Origin: Litorivita sp050633545
Lineage (GTDB): Bacteria; Pseudomonadota; Alphaproteobacteria; Rhodobacterales; Rhodobacteraceae
Reading direction: 5' to 3'
Length of the DNA stretch: 64,000 bases
NCBI GenBank assembly: GCA_050633545.1
Contig: JBOEGS010000005.1
Coordinates: 1-64,000, forward strand
In this document: one piece after another, positions 50,966 through 59,739 of the stretch
Layout: each line of letters begins with the position of its first letter
How positions within the stretch are numbered: position 1 is the first letter of the stretch
The notes under the pieces: generated by a model
The model's input: only the letters and a program-made list of their open reading frames with translations
What the model was told of the DNA's origin: nothing
Database searches by the model: none
Position numbers and translations under genes: made by a program

Positions 50966-51578
50966 ACATTCCGCCTCCGCTGCGCCCCATGCGCCGCCCG
51001 CCGATACGCGCACGCGATTGCTGCGCGCGGCGGTGACCTTGTTTCAACAACGCGGGTATCACGCCGTCGGTTTGGCGCAAATTCTGGCCGAGGCCAAAGC
51101 GCCCAAAGGCTCGCTCTACCACCATTTTCCCGGCGGGAAGAAGGACCTTGGCCGCGCCGCGATTGACTGGTTGACGGATTCGATCCTGCGCCCGTTCAAA
51201 CGCGCCAAGGAGAAGGACCTCGCCGCAAGGGTGTTTATCGCGCGGCTCTTTCACGGCACCGGAAGCTGGCTGGCCGCCGAGGATTTCGAGCAAGGCGCGA
51301 TGTTGGCGATGCTGGCCCAAGGGGCGATGACCGAAGAGCCGGAATTGGCCGATGTCTTGGACCGAGCCTATACGCGGATCACCATGGCGATGGCCGATTT
51401 GCTGCGCGATGAGGGGATGGCGGCGCTGCGCGCCAACGAGATGGCATCGCTGATCCTTGCCGCTCTAGAGGGCAGCGTCACCCTTGCCCGCGCCCATCGC
51501 AGCACCATGCCCCTGCAACGGGCCAGCGCCGCGATCGACCGCGTGTTGGCGGGCGAAGGCCTTGAAAACGAACGATAA
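50958..51578 (+). CDS. TetR-family repressor, LmrA/YxaF type
   Basis: 206 residues. The helix-turn-helix (about 18-65) has RGYHAVGLAQILAEAKAPKGSLYHHFPGGKKDL; GSLYHHFPGGKxxL is typical of the LmrA/YxaF (QdoR) subgroup, whose sites contain an AGACC/GGTCT dyad. The C-terminal ligand domain (about 80-200) is helical. It probably represses its own operon through the palindrome at 50486. An eight-base overlap couples it to the thioesterase gene. Confidence 0.9.
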   Translation: MIEHSASAAPHAPPADTRTRLLRAAVTLFQQRGYHAVGLAQILAEAKAPKGSLYHHFPGGKKDLGRAAIDWLTDSILRPFKRAKEKDLAARVFIARLFHGTGSWLAAEDFEQGAMLAMLAQGAMTEEPELADVLDRAYTRITMAMADLLRDEGMAALRANEMASLILAALEGSVTLARAHRSTMPLQRASAAIDRVLAGEGLENER

Positions 51579-51592
51579 ATTTGCAATGACGG

Positions 51593-51626
51593 GGCGCTAG
51601 ACCAAACGGTCTAGCGCCTTGCTTTT
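51593..51626 (+). terminator. Hairpin terminator containing a second TetR-type palindrome
   Basis: GGCGC-TAGACC-AAAC-GGTCTA-GCGCC (51593-51618) is followed by TTGCTTTTT, so it can end the PaaI-TetR transcript. It nearly matches the palindrome at 33793 (one central base differs) and contains the same box as the operon promoter, raising the possibility that the repressor binds at both ends of its own operon. Confidence 0.65.
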
Positions 51627-51630
51627 TCCC

Positions 51631-52848
51631 TTAGCCCAAAAGCTCATGGGCCAGTTCGAGCGACTGGACCAAACGGTCTACTTCCTCGAAAGTGTTATAC
51701 ATCCCAAAGGACGCGCGGCAGGTGGCGCTGACCCCGTAAAACTCCATCAAGGGACCGGCGCAATGATGCCCCGCGCGCACGGCGACGCCCTTTTTGTCGA
51801 GGATGGTCGAGATGTCATGGGCATGGGCCGCCCCCGCCATGGTGAAGGAAAAGATCGCCGCCTTACCCTTGGCGCGCCCCTGCAGCGTCAGGAAATTGCG
51901 CCCTTCGAGTTGCTCGGAGGCATAGCGCGCCAATGCGGCTTCATGGGCGGCGATATTCTCCATGCCGATGCCCATCATATAGTCGAGCGCAACGCCCAAG
52001 CCGATGGTTTGCACGATCCCCGGCGTGCCCGCTTCGAATTTCATCGGCGGATCGGCATAGCTCACCGCTTCTTTGCCCACCTCGCGGATCATATCCCCGC
52101 CGCCCATAAAGGGACGCATCTGGGCCAGACGCTCTTTGCGCACATAGATCGCGCCGGATCCGGTCGGCCCGTAGAGCTTATGGCCGGTGATCGCATAGAA
52201 ATCGCAACCGATGTCTTCGACATTGACCGGCATATGCACTGCGGCCTGACTGCCATCGACCAGAACCGCAATGCCGCGTTTGCGCGCCTCGGCGCAGACC
52301 GTTTTTACATCAACAACAGTTCCCAAGACATTGGAAAGATGGGTGATTGCGATCAGCTTGGTGCGCGGCGTGATGGCGTCGATGATCTTTTGTGCCTCCA
52401 GAGCACCATCCATCTCGCAGTCGACCCAGTTGAGCTTCACCCCTTGGCGTTCGCGCAAGAAATGCCAAGGCACGATATTGGCGTGGTGCTCCATCACGGT
52501 GAGCAAAATCTCGTCGCCTGCGGACAGGTTCGGCATGGCCCAGCTATAGGCGACCATATTGATGCCCTCGGTGGTGCCGGAATTGAGGATGATCTCCTCC
52601 TCGTCACGCACGCCCAAGAACCGCGCGATGGTGCCGCGCACGGATTCGTATTTCTCGGTCGCAACCGTGGACAGCGTGTGCAAGCCTCTGTGAACATTGG
52701 AATATTCATGCGAATAGGCATTGGTGATCGCGTCGATCACCACCTGCGGCTTTTGCGCCGAGGCGCCATTGTCGAGATAGGTCAGCGGTTGCCCGTTCAC
52801 CTCGCGCGAGAGGATGGGAAAATCAGCGCGGATATCTTGGATATTCAT
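51631..52848 (-). CDS. sufS: Cysteine desulfurase SufS
   Basis: 405 residues, a class V PLP enzyme of the SufS/CsdA (group II) type. The PLP Lys is in ITGHKLYGPTGSG and the sulfur-accepting Cys is in RAGHHCAGPLM, in the short-loop form that needs a SufE or SufU partner; neither is in the window. It supplies persulfide sulfur for Fe-S assembly. It is the last gene of the leftward suf operon and overlaps the yip1 gene by four bases. Confidence 0.95.
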   Translation of the reverse strand: MNIQDIRADFPILSREVNGQPLTYLDNGASAQKPQVVIDAITNAYSHEYSNVHRGLHTLSTVATEKYESVRGTIARFLGVRDEEEIILNSGTTEGINMVAYSWAMPNLSAGDEILLTVMEHHANIVPWHFLRERQGVKLNWVDCEMDGALEAQKIIDAITPRTKLIAITHLSNVLGTVVDVKTVCAEARKRGIAVLVDGSQAAVHMPVNVEDIGCDFYAITGHKLYGPTGSGAIYVRKERLAQMRPFMGGGDMIREVGKEAVSYADPPMKFEAGTPGIVQTIGLGVALDYMMGIGMENIAAHEAALARYASEQLEGRNFLTLQGRAKGKAAIFSFTMAGAAHAHDISTILDKKGVAVRAGHHCAGPLMEFYGVSATCRASFGMYNTFEEVDRLVQSLELAHELLG

Positions 52849-53450
52849 CCTGCAAATCCTTTATAGAGCGATCCGATGACGGAGAGGAAAACGAGGGCCC
52901 CGAGGGCCACGCCGAAAATCGTCAGCAAAAAGGTCGCGAGGGCTTGGCCGATATGGTCAAACCGGTGCGCGACCTTGATAAAATGCAGCGTGATCCACAA
53001 CGACAGCCCCCAAATGGCCAGCAGCGCAAGCTGTGCCAATGCGGGCGCGACATAGAGCAGCGCGATGACGATAAAGCGGCTGAGCAGGGTCAGGAATTGC
53101 AGCCATGTCAGCGCGGCGAGCATAACACCCAAATCGCCGCTGCCGCCGATTACCCGCCCGACCCATGTCAGCAGGAAAATCAGGACCACAAAGACGCCGC
53201 CCGAAACCAGCGTCATCAACAGCGGTGCGTTGAGCATGCGCATGATCTCTTGCAGCTCGGCCGGTTGTCCCGCCATGTCGGGTGGCGCGGGGGTGAGCAA
53301 GACCGCCGCCAAGACGTTCAAAACGATGATCAGGGCAAAGGCGCTCCAGAGTACATCGCGCGAGAGTTTGAACGCGAAAATCCGCGCCGCAGCGGCGGAA
53401 GGATCGGATAAGCTTTGCTTGATAAGACTTTGAATTAAAGCTCTATTCAT
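52845..53450 (-). CDS. Yip1-domain membrane protein (first of two)
   Basis: 201 residues with about five hydrophobic helices (roughly 30-55, 75-100, 105-125, 130-155, 165-195). It matches the general Yip1 (PF04893) pattern, small integral membrane proteins of unknown function in bacteria. It lies between sufS and a second Yip1 gene, both overlapping, so it is likely expressed with Fe-S assembly genes. No catalytic motif is visible. Confidence 0.72.
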   Translation of the reverse strand: MNRALIQSLIKQSLSDPSAAAARIFAFKLSRDVLWSAFALIIVLNVLAAVLLTPAPPDMAGQPAELQEIMRMLNAPLLMTLVSGGVFVVLIFLLTWVGRVIGGSGDLGVMLAALTWLQFLTLLSRFIVIALLYVAPALAQLALLAIWGLSLWITLHFIKVAHRFDHIGQALATFLLTIFGVALGALVFLSVIGSLYKGFAG

Positions 53451-53931
53451 GGGGTTTTGCCTCGGCCTCGATCAAGCCCATCAAATAGATGCGCAAAAAC
53501 CCCAGCAAGGCGATCAGCCCGACGATGGTGGCGCCGGTGCCTGCGCCGATGAACCCGCTGACAAGGCCGTTGAGCAACAAGAGCGGCGCAGAGGCCAAGA
53601 GCGCCCAAAACAGCGCCAGCCGCGCCGAGAAGAAGCTGCCCTGCCCGCCAAAAGCACGCGCGATCACATGGCCAAGCGCCGCAAGCGCGTAAAGCAGGAC
53701 CGGCGCGATGAACATCCATGCGACCCCTGCCCCCGTCAGCCGCCCGCCAAGCGGGATCGACGGGTCGAGATGGGCATCACGCGCCGCGACCGGCCAATGG
53801 GCGACCCAGACCATGAGGCAGCCAAGGATCAGCGTGACCAAAGCATGCACCTCATCGGCGCCGGTCAACCGCCGGCGCAGCACCGCGCGCGGGGCGCGGT
53901 AGCTGTCAAGGATATCGGGGATCAACGCCAT
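53443..53931 (-). CDS. Yip1-domain membrane protein (second of two)
   Basis: 162 residues with about four membrane helices and a Pro/Arg N-terminus (MALIPDILDSYRAPRAVLRRRL). The start at 53931 overlaps the sufD stop by one base (TGATG); an upstream in-frame ATG at 53955 would overlap sufD more. It is also of the Yip1 kind and probably arose by duplication with its neighbour, though the two are only distantly alike. Function unknown. Confidence 0.72.
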   Translation of the reverse strand: MALIPDILDSYRAPRAVLRRRLTGADEVHALVTLILGCLMVWVAHWPVAARDAHLDPSIPLGGRLTGAGVAWMFIAPVLLYALAALGHVIARAFGGQGSFFSARLALFWALLASAPLLLLNGLVSGFIGAGTGATIVGLIALLGFLRIYLMGLIEAEAKPHE

Positions 53932-55217
53932 CAGCCGCGGCGCCGTTCCAACCACGCCTCAAGGCGGGTGTTGACCTCTTCCGCCAAAGCCGGATCCTCG
54001 ATTTCTTCGACCGCTTCGGCAAGGAAGGACAGGGTCAACAGATCGGTCGCCGGTCCTTCGGGGATGCCGCGCGAGCGCAGGTAAAACAGCGCGTCCTCGT
54101 CAATCGCGCCCGAGGTCGACCCGTGCGAACAGGCCACATCATCGGCGTAGATTTCCAATTCCGGCTTGGCGAGGAATTGGCTGTCACCATCGAGAAGCAA
54201 AGACTGGCTGATTTGATACCCGTCGGTCTTTTGCGCGTCCTTTTTGACCAAAATCTTGCCTTGGAAGACGCCAACGGCTCCGTTGCGCAGGACCTTTTTA
54301 AACACCTGACGGCTTTCGCAATTCACCGCATCATGGGTGATGAACACCGTGTCGTCATGGTGAAACTCGCCATCGCCAAGCGCCGCACCGGCGACATGGG
54401 CAAATGCATCATCGCCGGTCAATTCGATCACGCATTCATTGCGCGTCAGCACACCATTGGCGGTCAAGGTGAAGCTTTTGAAGGTGCTCTCGCGGCCCAG
54501 ACGCGCGAAAATATGCGTGGCGGCGCGGCGGTCGTGATCGCGCCCTTGGGTGCGCACATGATGAAACCGCGCGGTGTCTGCGATATCGACCTCCAGCACC
54601 TTGTTAAAGCGCGCAGCGGCCGGACCATTTTCCAAAAGCGTCAGCTCGGCCCCCTCTTCAAGCTTCACAACATGGTGGAGGATCGCATCGGAAGCCTCTG
54701 ATTCGTGTATATAAATCAGGCTGACGGGTTTAGAGGCCTTGCCGCTGACGCGGATCACCACGCCGTCGCTGGCAAAGGCCGAATTGAGCGCGGCGAGCGG
54801 GCGTTCAACGGGGTTTTGGCCGTTGCTTTCGAGCGCGCCATAGAGGTCTTTGGCCCAATGAATGTCGGTTTGCGCCACTTCGGCGAGGCGCTCGATGCTG
54901 ACGCCCGCAAGTGTCAGCTCATCCGAGGCAGCCGCATCAAACACGCCGTCGCGAAACACGATTTTGACGCGGTCGAACCCGTCAAACATCGGCGTTTCAT
55001 CTTGCACAAAGACTTTGGCAGGTACCGGAGCGGCATCGGTGAGCGTGTCGGGGCGCGTATATTTCCAATATTCGTCACGGCGCGCGGGCAATCCCATCGC
55101 GGTCAGCCGCGCAAGCGCATCCTTGCGCAGCGCCGTGATCCAATCGCTGCCCTCGGGCATATCAAGCACGGCAAGCCGCGCCTCGGTGGCGGTCTGTTTG
55201 GCGAGAGGCGCGGCCAT
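53931..55217 (-). CDS. sufD: Fe-S cluster assembly protein SufD
   Basis: 428 residues, the SufB paralogue that completes the SufBC2D scaffold. The UPF0051 C-terminal beta-helix (about 170-400) carries QISQSLLLDGDSQFLAKPELEIYADDVACSHGSTSGAID, a hallmark of SufD with its conserved Cys and His. The start is one base from the sufC stop (shared), giving coupling. Confidence 0.95.
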   Translation of the reverse strand: MAAPLAKQTATEARLAVLDMPEGSDWITALRKDALARLTAMGLPARRDEYWKYTRPDTLTDAAPVPAKVFVQDETPMFDGFDRVKIVFRDGVFDAAASDELTLAGVSIERLAEVAQTDIHWAKDLYGALESNGQNPVERPLAALNSAFASDGVVIRVSGKASKPVSLIYIHESEASDAILHHVVKLEEGAELTLLENGPAAARFNKVLEVDIADTARFHHVRTQGRDHDRRAATHIFARLGRESTFKSFTLTANGVLTRNECVIELTGDDAFAHVAGAALGDGEFHHDDTVFITHDAVNCESRQVFKKVLRNGAVGVFQGKILVKKDAQKTDGYQISQSLLLDGDSQFLAKPELEIYADDVACSHGSTSGAIDEDALFYLRSRGIPEGPATDLLTLSFLAEAVEEIEDPALAEEVNTRLEAWLERRRG

Positions 55218-55972
55218 TATGCGTGCTCCTCCAGAAGATCAGCGTAACCGTTTTGCTCGACTTCGAGCGCCAGTTCCGGACCGCCGGTTTTGATGATGCG
55301 GCCATTGGCCATGATATGCACGACATCGGGTTTGATGTGGTCGAGCAGGCGCTGGTAGTGGGTGATCACCAAAAAGCTGCGCCCTTCGGAGCGCAGGGCA
55401 TTGACCCCTTCGGACACCAGCTTCATCGCATCGACGTCCAAACCGGAATCGGTCTCGTCGAGGATGCACATTTTCGGCTCCAGCATCGCCATCTGCAAGA
55501 TTTCGTTGCGCTTTTTCTCGCCGCCGGAGAAACCGACATTGACCGGACGCTTGAGCATGTCAGCGTCGATCTTGAGGGTTTTGGCCTTCTCGCGGATCAC
55601 TTTGAGAAACTCTGCGGCGCTCATTTCTTCTTCGCCGCGCGCTTTGCGCTGTGCGTTCACGGCGGTGCGCAGGAAGGTCATATTGCCCACGCCAGGGATT
55701 TCGACAGGATATTGGAAAGCCAAGAACAGCCCCGCCGCCGCGCGCTCTTCGGGTTCCATATCGAGCAGGTCCTCGCCATCAAGCGCGGCCTCGCCGCCCG
55801 TGACCTCATAGCCGTCCTTGCCCGACAGAACATAGGAGAGCGTCGATTTGCCCGACCCGTTCGGCCCCATGATGGCGTGCACTTCGCCCGCGCCGATTTC
55901 AAGATCGACACCTTTGAGGATCTGCTTGTCCTCGTCTTCAAGTTTGACTTGCAGGTTTTTGATTTCCAACAT
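55217..55972 (-). CDS. sufC: Fe-S cluster assembly ATPase SufC
   Basis: 251 residues. Walker A GPNGSGKST near 35-43, signature GFSGGEKKRNEILQM and Walker B CILDETDSGLDVDAMKLV are the SufC forms. It drives conformational change in SufBD. It lies 54 bases downstream of the SAM-fold protein gene. Confidence 0.97.
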   Translation of the reverse strand: MLEIKNLQVKLEDEDKQILKGVDLEIGAGEVHAIMGPNGSGKSTLSYVLSGKDGYEVTGGEAALDGEDLLDMEPEERAAAGLFLAFQYPVEIPGVGNMTFLRTAVNAQRKARGEEEMSAAEFLKVIREKAKTLKIDADMLKRPVNVGFSGGEKKRNEILQMAMLEPKMCILDETDSGLDVDAMKLVSEGVNALRSEGRSFLVITHYQRLLDHIKPDVVHIMANGRIIKTGGPELALEVEQNGYADLLEEHA

Positions 55973-56026
55973 GTTTTCGTCCTTTGTCCTGTCTTGGGCG
56001 CGCGCCCGTGTCTGCGGGTCGGGGCC

Positions 56027-56638
56027 TTAGGGCCGCGACATCATTTCTACGATGTGGAGCAACCTGTCGGGCGGCACCGTCATCGGGGTGAGTTCGAACC
56101 GCGCCATACGGCCGGCATAGGTGGGGGCGCCGAAATACTCTTCGACGACATGGTATTGTTTGCGCCGCTTGTAATCATCAAACAGCAGTGTCACAGGTTT
56201 GGCCGTGCGAAACGCAGTGGCCAGCGCGCATCCGATGCGAAACCGGCCATCGACCAAAACCACATCAGGGCCGCGAAACTCCTTGAGGTCCCAAACCTGC
56301 AGCGGGTAGCGCGCATAGCGGTCCCAGCTTTTGGCATTGCGCGGGAAACCCCATTCTTTTGTCGGCCCGATATCGGACCAGATCACATCGACCTCGGTGC
56401 CCTTGGCGGGCGGGTTCTGCTCCAGATAGCTCCGCATCATCTGCGCCCACTCCAGATCGGATTCCACGGAAAACACCGTCTTATCCGTCAGTTCCGAGGC
56501 GAGGATGGTGCTTCCGCCCGATCCGTATTCCAAAATCACATCCGCCGCCGCATATTGCGCACGCACCAAATCCGCCTCTGCCTCGGGCAGGGTCAGTTCG
56601 GGGCGCGCAATGCGTTCTTGGGGGGCGGATTGGCTCAT
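56027..56638 (-). CDS. Protein with SAM-dependent methyltransferase-like fold, suf operon insertion
   Basis: 203 residues. ILEYGSGGSTILASEL near 35-50 is a class I SAM-binding motif I, and VFSVESD (about 55-61) a plausible motif II, but a clear acceptor motif is lacking; VVLVDGRFRIGCAL resembles the corresponding region of methyltransferase-like proteins. It sits between ybjQ and sufC within the suf operon (gap of 31 and 54 bases). I do not recognise its substrate, and it could be a binding protein rather than a methyltransferase. Confidence 0.6.
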   Translation of the reverse strand: MSQSAPQERIARPELTLPEAEADLVRAQYAAADVILEYGSGGSTILASELTDKTVFSVESDLEWAQMMRSYLEQNPPAKGTEVDVIWSDIGPTKEWGFPRNAKSWDRYARYPLQVWDLKEFRGPDVVLVDGRFRIGCALATAFRTAKPVTLLFDDYKRRKQYHVVEEYFGAPTYAGRMARFELTPMTVPPDRLLHIVEMMSRP

Positions 56639-56669
56639 ACGGCCTGCCTTGATCGGACGGACAAAAGCA

Positions 56670-56984
56670 TCACGCGATCACCACCGCCGTGCCGGAGGCC
56701 GAGACCATCAACATCGAATTGCCGACGACTTCGTAATCCAGATCAATGCCCACAACCGCATTCGCGCCCAGTTCCGCCGCACGCTGCTGCAATTCTCCAA
56801 GCGCGGTCTTGCGCGCATCGGCCAGCTTGCTTTCATAGGCCCCCGAGCGCCCGCCGATGACATCGGTGATCCCCGCAAAGAGATCGCGCACCACATTGGC
56901 CCCCATGATGGCCTCGCCCACGACGATGCCTTTGTAATCGGTGATTTTATAGCCCTCGATGTTGGGCGTTGTTGTGGTGATCAT
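56670..56984 (-). CDS. YbjQ family protein (heavy-metal-binding domain, UPF0145)
   Basis: 104 residues. The YbjQ motif set is present: PNIEGYKITDYKGIVVGEAIMGANVVRD near the N-terminus and the AAELGANAVVGIDLDYEVVG stretch. The start at 56984 is the usual N-terminus MITTTT; a leader of 13 residues upstream is not family-like. The family forms pentamers and may bind metals. It lies within the suf operon, after sufB. Confidence 0.9.
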   Translation of the reverse strand: MITTTTPNIEGYKITDYKGIVVGEAIMGANVVRDLFAGITDVIGGRSGAYESKLADARKTALGELQQRAAELGANAVVGIDLDYEVVGNSMLMVSASGTAVVIA

Positions 56985-57032
56985 CGCAGCCTCCGCTCGC
57001 TTAACCAAATCGCAATCGTTCAAGATCGGGGT

Positions 57033-58556
57033 TTAACCCACCGACCCTTCTAGAGAAATCGCAACCAACTGCTGCGCTTCCATAGCGAATTCCATCGGCA
57101 GGGCTTGCAAGACATCCTTGCAGAACCCGTTGACGACCAAGGCCACGGCCTCCTCTTCGTCCATCCCGCGGGCGCGGCAATAGAAGAGTTGTTCGTCGTC
57201 CACCTTCGAGGTCGTCGCCTCGTGCTCGACGCGGGCCGAATTGTTCTTCACCTCGATATAGGGCACCGTATGCGCCCCGCATTGATCGCCGATCAAAAGG
57301 CTGTCGCATTGGGTGTAATTGCGCGCGTTTTTCGCCTTGGGGTGCATCGAGACGAGGCCGCGATAGGTGTTTTGCGCCTTGCCCGCCGAAATCCCTTTCG
57401 ACACGATGCGGCTTTTGGTGTCGCGGCCCAGATGGATCATCTTGGTGCCTGTGTCGGCCTGCTGCATATTGTTGGCGATGGCGATGGAGTAAAACTCGCC
57501 TTGGCTCTCATTGCCGCGCAAAATGCACGAGGGGTATTTCCACGTCACGGCCGAGCCGGTTTCGACCTGCGTCCACATCACCTTGGCGCGGTCGCCGCGG
57601 CAATCGGCGCGTTTGGTGACAAAGTTATAGATGCCGCCCTTGCCGTTCTCATCCCCGGGATACCAGTTTTGGACGGTGGAATATTTCACCTCGGCGTCTT
57701 CTTCGATGATGATTTCGACCACGGCAGCGTGAAGCTGCGCCGTGTCGCGTTTGGGCGCGGTGCAGCCTTCGAGGTAGCTCACATAGGACCCTTTGTCGGC
57801 GATGATCAAGGTGCGCTCGAACTGTCCGGTGTTTTCGGCGTTGATGCGGAAATAGGTCGACAATTCCATCGGGCAGCGCACGCCCGGCGGCACGTAAACG
57901 AAGGAGCCGTCCGAGAAGACCGCCGAGTTCAGCGTCGCATAGAAATTGTCCGACACGGGCACGACCGAGCCGAGGTATTTCTTCACCAACTCGGGATGCT
58001 CGCGGATCGCTTCGGAGATCGAGCAAAAGATCACGCCGGCTTTTTTCAATTCGGCCTGAAAGGTCGTGCCGACCGACACAGAGTCGAACACCGCGTCCAC
58101 GGCAACCTTGCGGCCTTCGGCGGGGATGTCTTCGGCGCCCTCGACACCTGCCAAAATCATCTGCTCTTTCAAAGGGATGCCAAGCTTTTCGTAAGTCGCC
58201 AGCAATTTCGGGTCGACCTCGTCCAAGGATTTGGGCTTCACTTCCATGCTTTTGGGGCGGGCATAGTAATATTGCTTTTGGAAGTCGATTTGCGGGTAAT
58301 CGACCATGGCCCAATCGGGCTCTTCCTTGGTGAGCCAGCGTTTGAACGCCTCAAGCCGCCATTCGGTCATCCATTCGGGCTCTTCGTTCTTCGAGGAGAT
58401 CAGGCGCACGATATCCTCATTGAGGCCCATCGGCGCATATTCCATCTCGATGTCGGTTTCCCAACCGTATTTATAGGCGCCGCCCACCTCGCGCACGGCA
58501 TCGACCGTCTCCTGATCAACGCCTTCTTTTACCTCTGGTTTGTCTTGAACGGTCAT
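57033..58556 (-). CDS. sufB: Fe-S cluster assembly protein SufB
   Basis: 507 residues, slightly longer than E. coli SufB. Signatures include YFRINAENTGQFERTLIIADKGSYVSYLEGCTAP with the sulfur-handling Cys, NYTQCDSLLIGDQCGAHTVPYI and the final DDEQLFYCRARGMDEEEA. It is the scaffold subunit of SufBC2D. AGGAAACCGAG precedes the ATG. The 139 bases to the iscS stop hold no gene. Confidence 0.97.
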   Translation of the reverse strand: MTVQDKPEVKEGVDQETVDAVREVGGAYKYGWETDIEMEYAPMGLNEDIVRLISSKNEEPEWMTEWRLEAFKRWLTKEEPDWAMVDYPQIDFQKQYYYARPKSMEVKPKSLDEVDPKLLATYEKLGIPLKEQMILAGVEGAEDIPAEGRKVAVDAVFDSVSVGTTFQAELKKAGVIFCSISEAIREHPELVKKYLGSVVPVSDNFYATLNSAVFSDGSFVYVPPGVRCPMELSTYFRINAENTGQFERTLIIADKGSYVSYLEGCTAPKRDTAQLHAAVVEIIIEEDAEVKYSTVQNWYPGDENGKGGIYNFVTKRADCRGDRAKVMWTQVETGSAVTWKYPSCILRGNESQGEFYSIAIANNMQQADTGTKMIHLGRDTKSRIVSKGISAGKAQNTYRGLVSMHPKAKNARNYTQCDSLLIGDQCGAHTVPYIEVKNNSARVEHEATTSKVDDEQLFYCRARGMDEEEAVALVVNGFCKDVLQALPMEFAMEAQQLVAISLEGSVG

Positions 58557-58695
58557 CTCGGTTTCCTGTTCGCATTCTGGCCCGATCTCATCGGCGGGCG
58601 GTGTCTTTGGGTGCGCCCGTTACGCGGGGCGCGCATTGATCTGTTATGGCCTACTTGGCGTTTGGGGACGCGCTCGGCAAGCCCCCTATTGGGTG

Positions 58696-59739
58696 TTACG
58701 CGGCGCGCGCGCGGTGTTTGTTGTGCGCGGTGACCCACGCGGCGGCAAAGGCGTCGACCTCGGCCTTTGTTGTTTGCGGCCCGAGCGAGACGCGGATGGC
58801 GCTGGCGGCTTCACTTGCGTCATGGCCCATGGACAAGAGCACGCGGCTGGCTTTGACCTTGCCGGAGGAGCAGGCGCTGCCTGCGCTGATGGCAAAACCG
58901 GCCAGATCCATTTGCATGACCTGCGTCTCGCCCTTCCATTGCGGGGTCATCAGGCAGGAGGTGTTGGGCAGGCGGTGGAGGCCCTTGCCGATGACGACCG
59001 TATCGGGGGCGGCGTCGCAAATCCGCGCCTCCAGCCGGTCGCGCAGGGCGGCAACGCCGTCCCAAACGCCCGCCTCCAGATCGCGCTGCGCCGCTTGAGC
59101 TGCGGCGGCGAAGCCCGCGATACCAATGATATTTTCCGTTCCGGAGCGTCGGCCCATCTCTTGCCCGCCGCCCTTGATTTGCGCGGCGATATCAGTGCCG
59201 CGCCGAACCACCAAAGCGCCGATCCCCTTGGGGCCGCCCAATTTATGCGCCGAAATCATCGCCATCTGGCACCCCGCCCAATTGAAGGCCAGCGGCAGTT
59301 TGCCAAACCCTTGCGTCATATCCGACAAAGCCAGTCCCTCGGGCAGGGTTTGCAAAATGCCGGTTTCGGAGTTTGCGATTTGCAAGGCAGAGTTTGCAGC
59401 TTCGCTCACCGCCACCTGCCCGTTGGAATCGCAAGGCAATTCCCCCTTGGACCAAGCCAGAACCGCATCATGCTCGACCCCCGCGGTTTGCAAGTCGCGC
59501 CCCGCCATGGCCAATGCGGCGGCCTCGGTCGCGCTGGAGGTAAAAATAACATCCTGCCCGTCGGCGCCAAAGGCGCTGGCGATCTGGCCGCGCGCCTTTT
59601 CGATCAAGGATTTCGCGGCGCGCCCCTCGGCATGGACCGAAGACGGGTTGCCGCAGAGGTCCATCGCCGCAATCATCGCGGCGCGTGCCTCATCCCTCAA
59701 AGGCGTAGTTGCGTTATGATCCAAATAGATACGGGTCAT
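58696..59739 (-). CDS. iscS: Cysteine desulfurase, IscS/NifS type
   Basis: 347 residues, a group I cysteine desulfurase. The PLP Lys is in ISAHKLGGPKG and the active Cys in AGSACSSGK; the C-terminus is shorter than in E. coli IscS (404), lacking the IscU-docking tail. It starts in the last four bases of iscR, so the two are coupled. The operon thus encodes two desulfurases, this one and SufS. Confidence 0.9.
   Translation of the reverse strand: MTRIYLDHNATTPLRDEARAAMIAAMDLCGNPSSVHAEGRAAKSLIEKARGQIASAFGADGQDVIFTSSATEAAALAMAGRDLQTAGVEHDAVLAWSKGELPCDSNGQVAVSEAANSALQIANSETGILQTLPEGLALSDMTQGFGKLPLAFNWAGCQMAMISAHKLGGPKGIGALVVRRGTDIAAQIKGGGQEMGRRSGTENIIGIAGFAAAAQAAQRDLEAGVWDGVAALRDRLEARICDAAPDTVVIGKGLHRLPNTSCLMTPQWKGETQVMQMDLAGFAISAGSACSSGKVKASRVLLSMGHDASEAASAIRVSLGPQTTKAEVDAFAAAWVTAHNKHRARAA

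Noticed and set aside
51665..51680. TGGACC-N4-GGTCTA inside sufS
   Set aside because: It encodes Asp-Arg-Leu-Val, and GAC-CGN-YTN-GTC is inherently palindromic, so the match is probably a coding coincidence.
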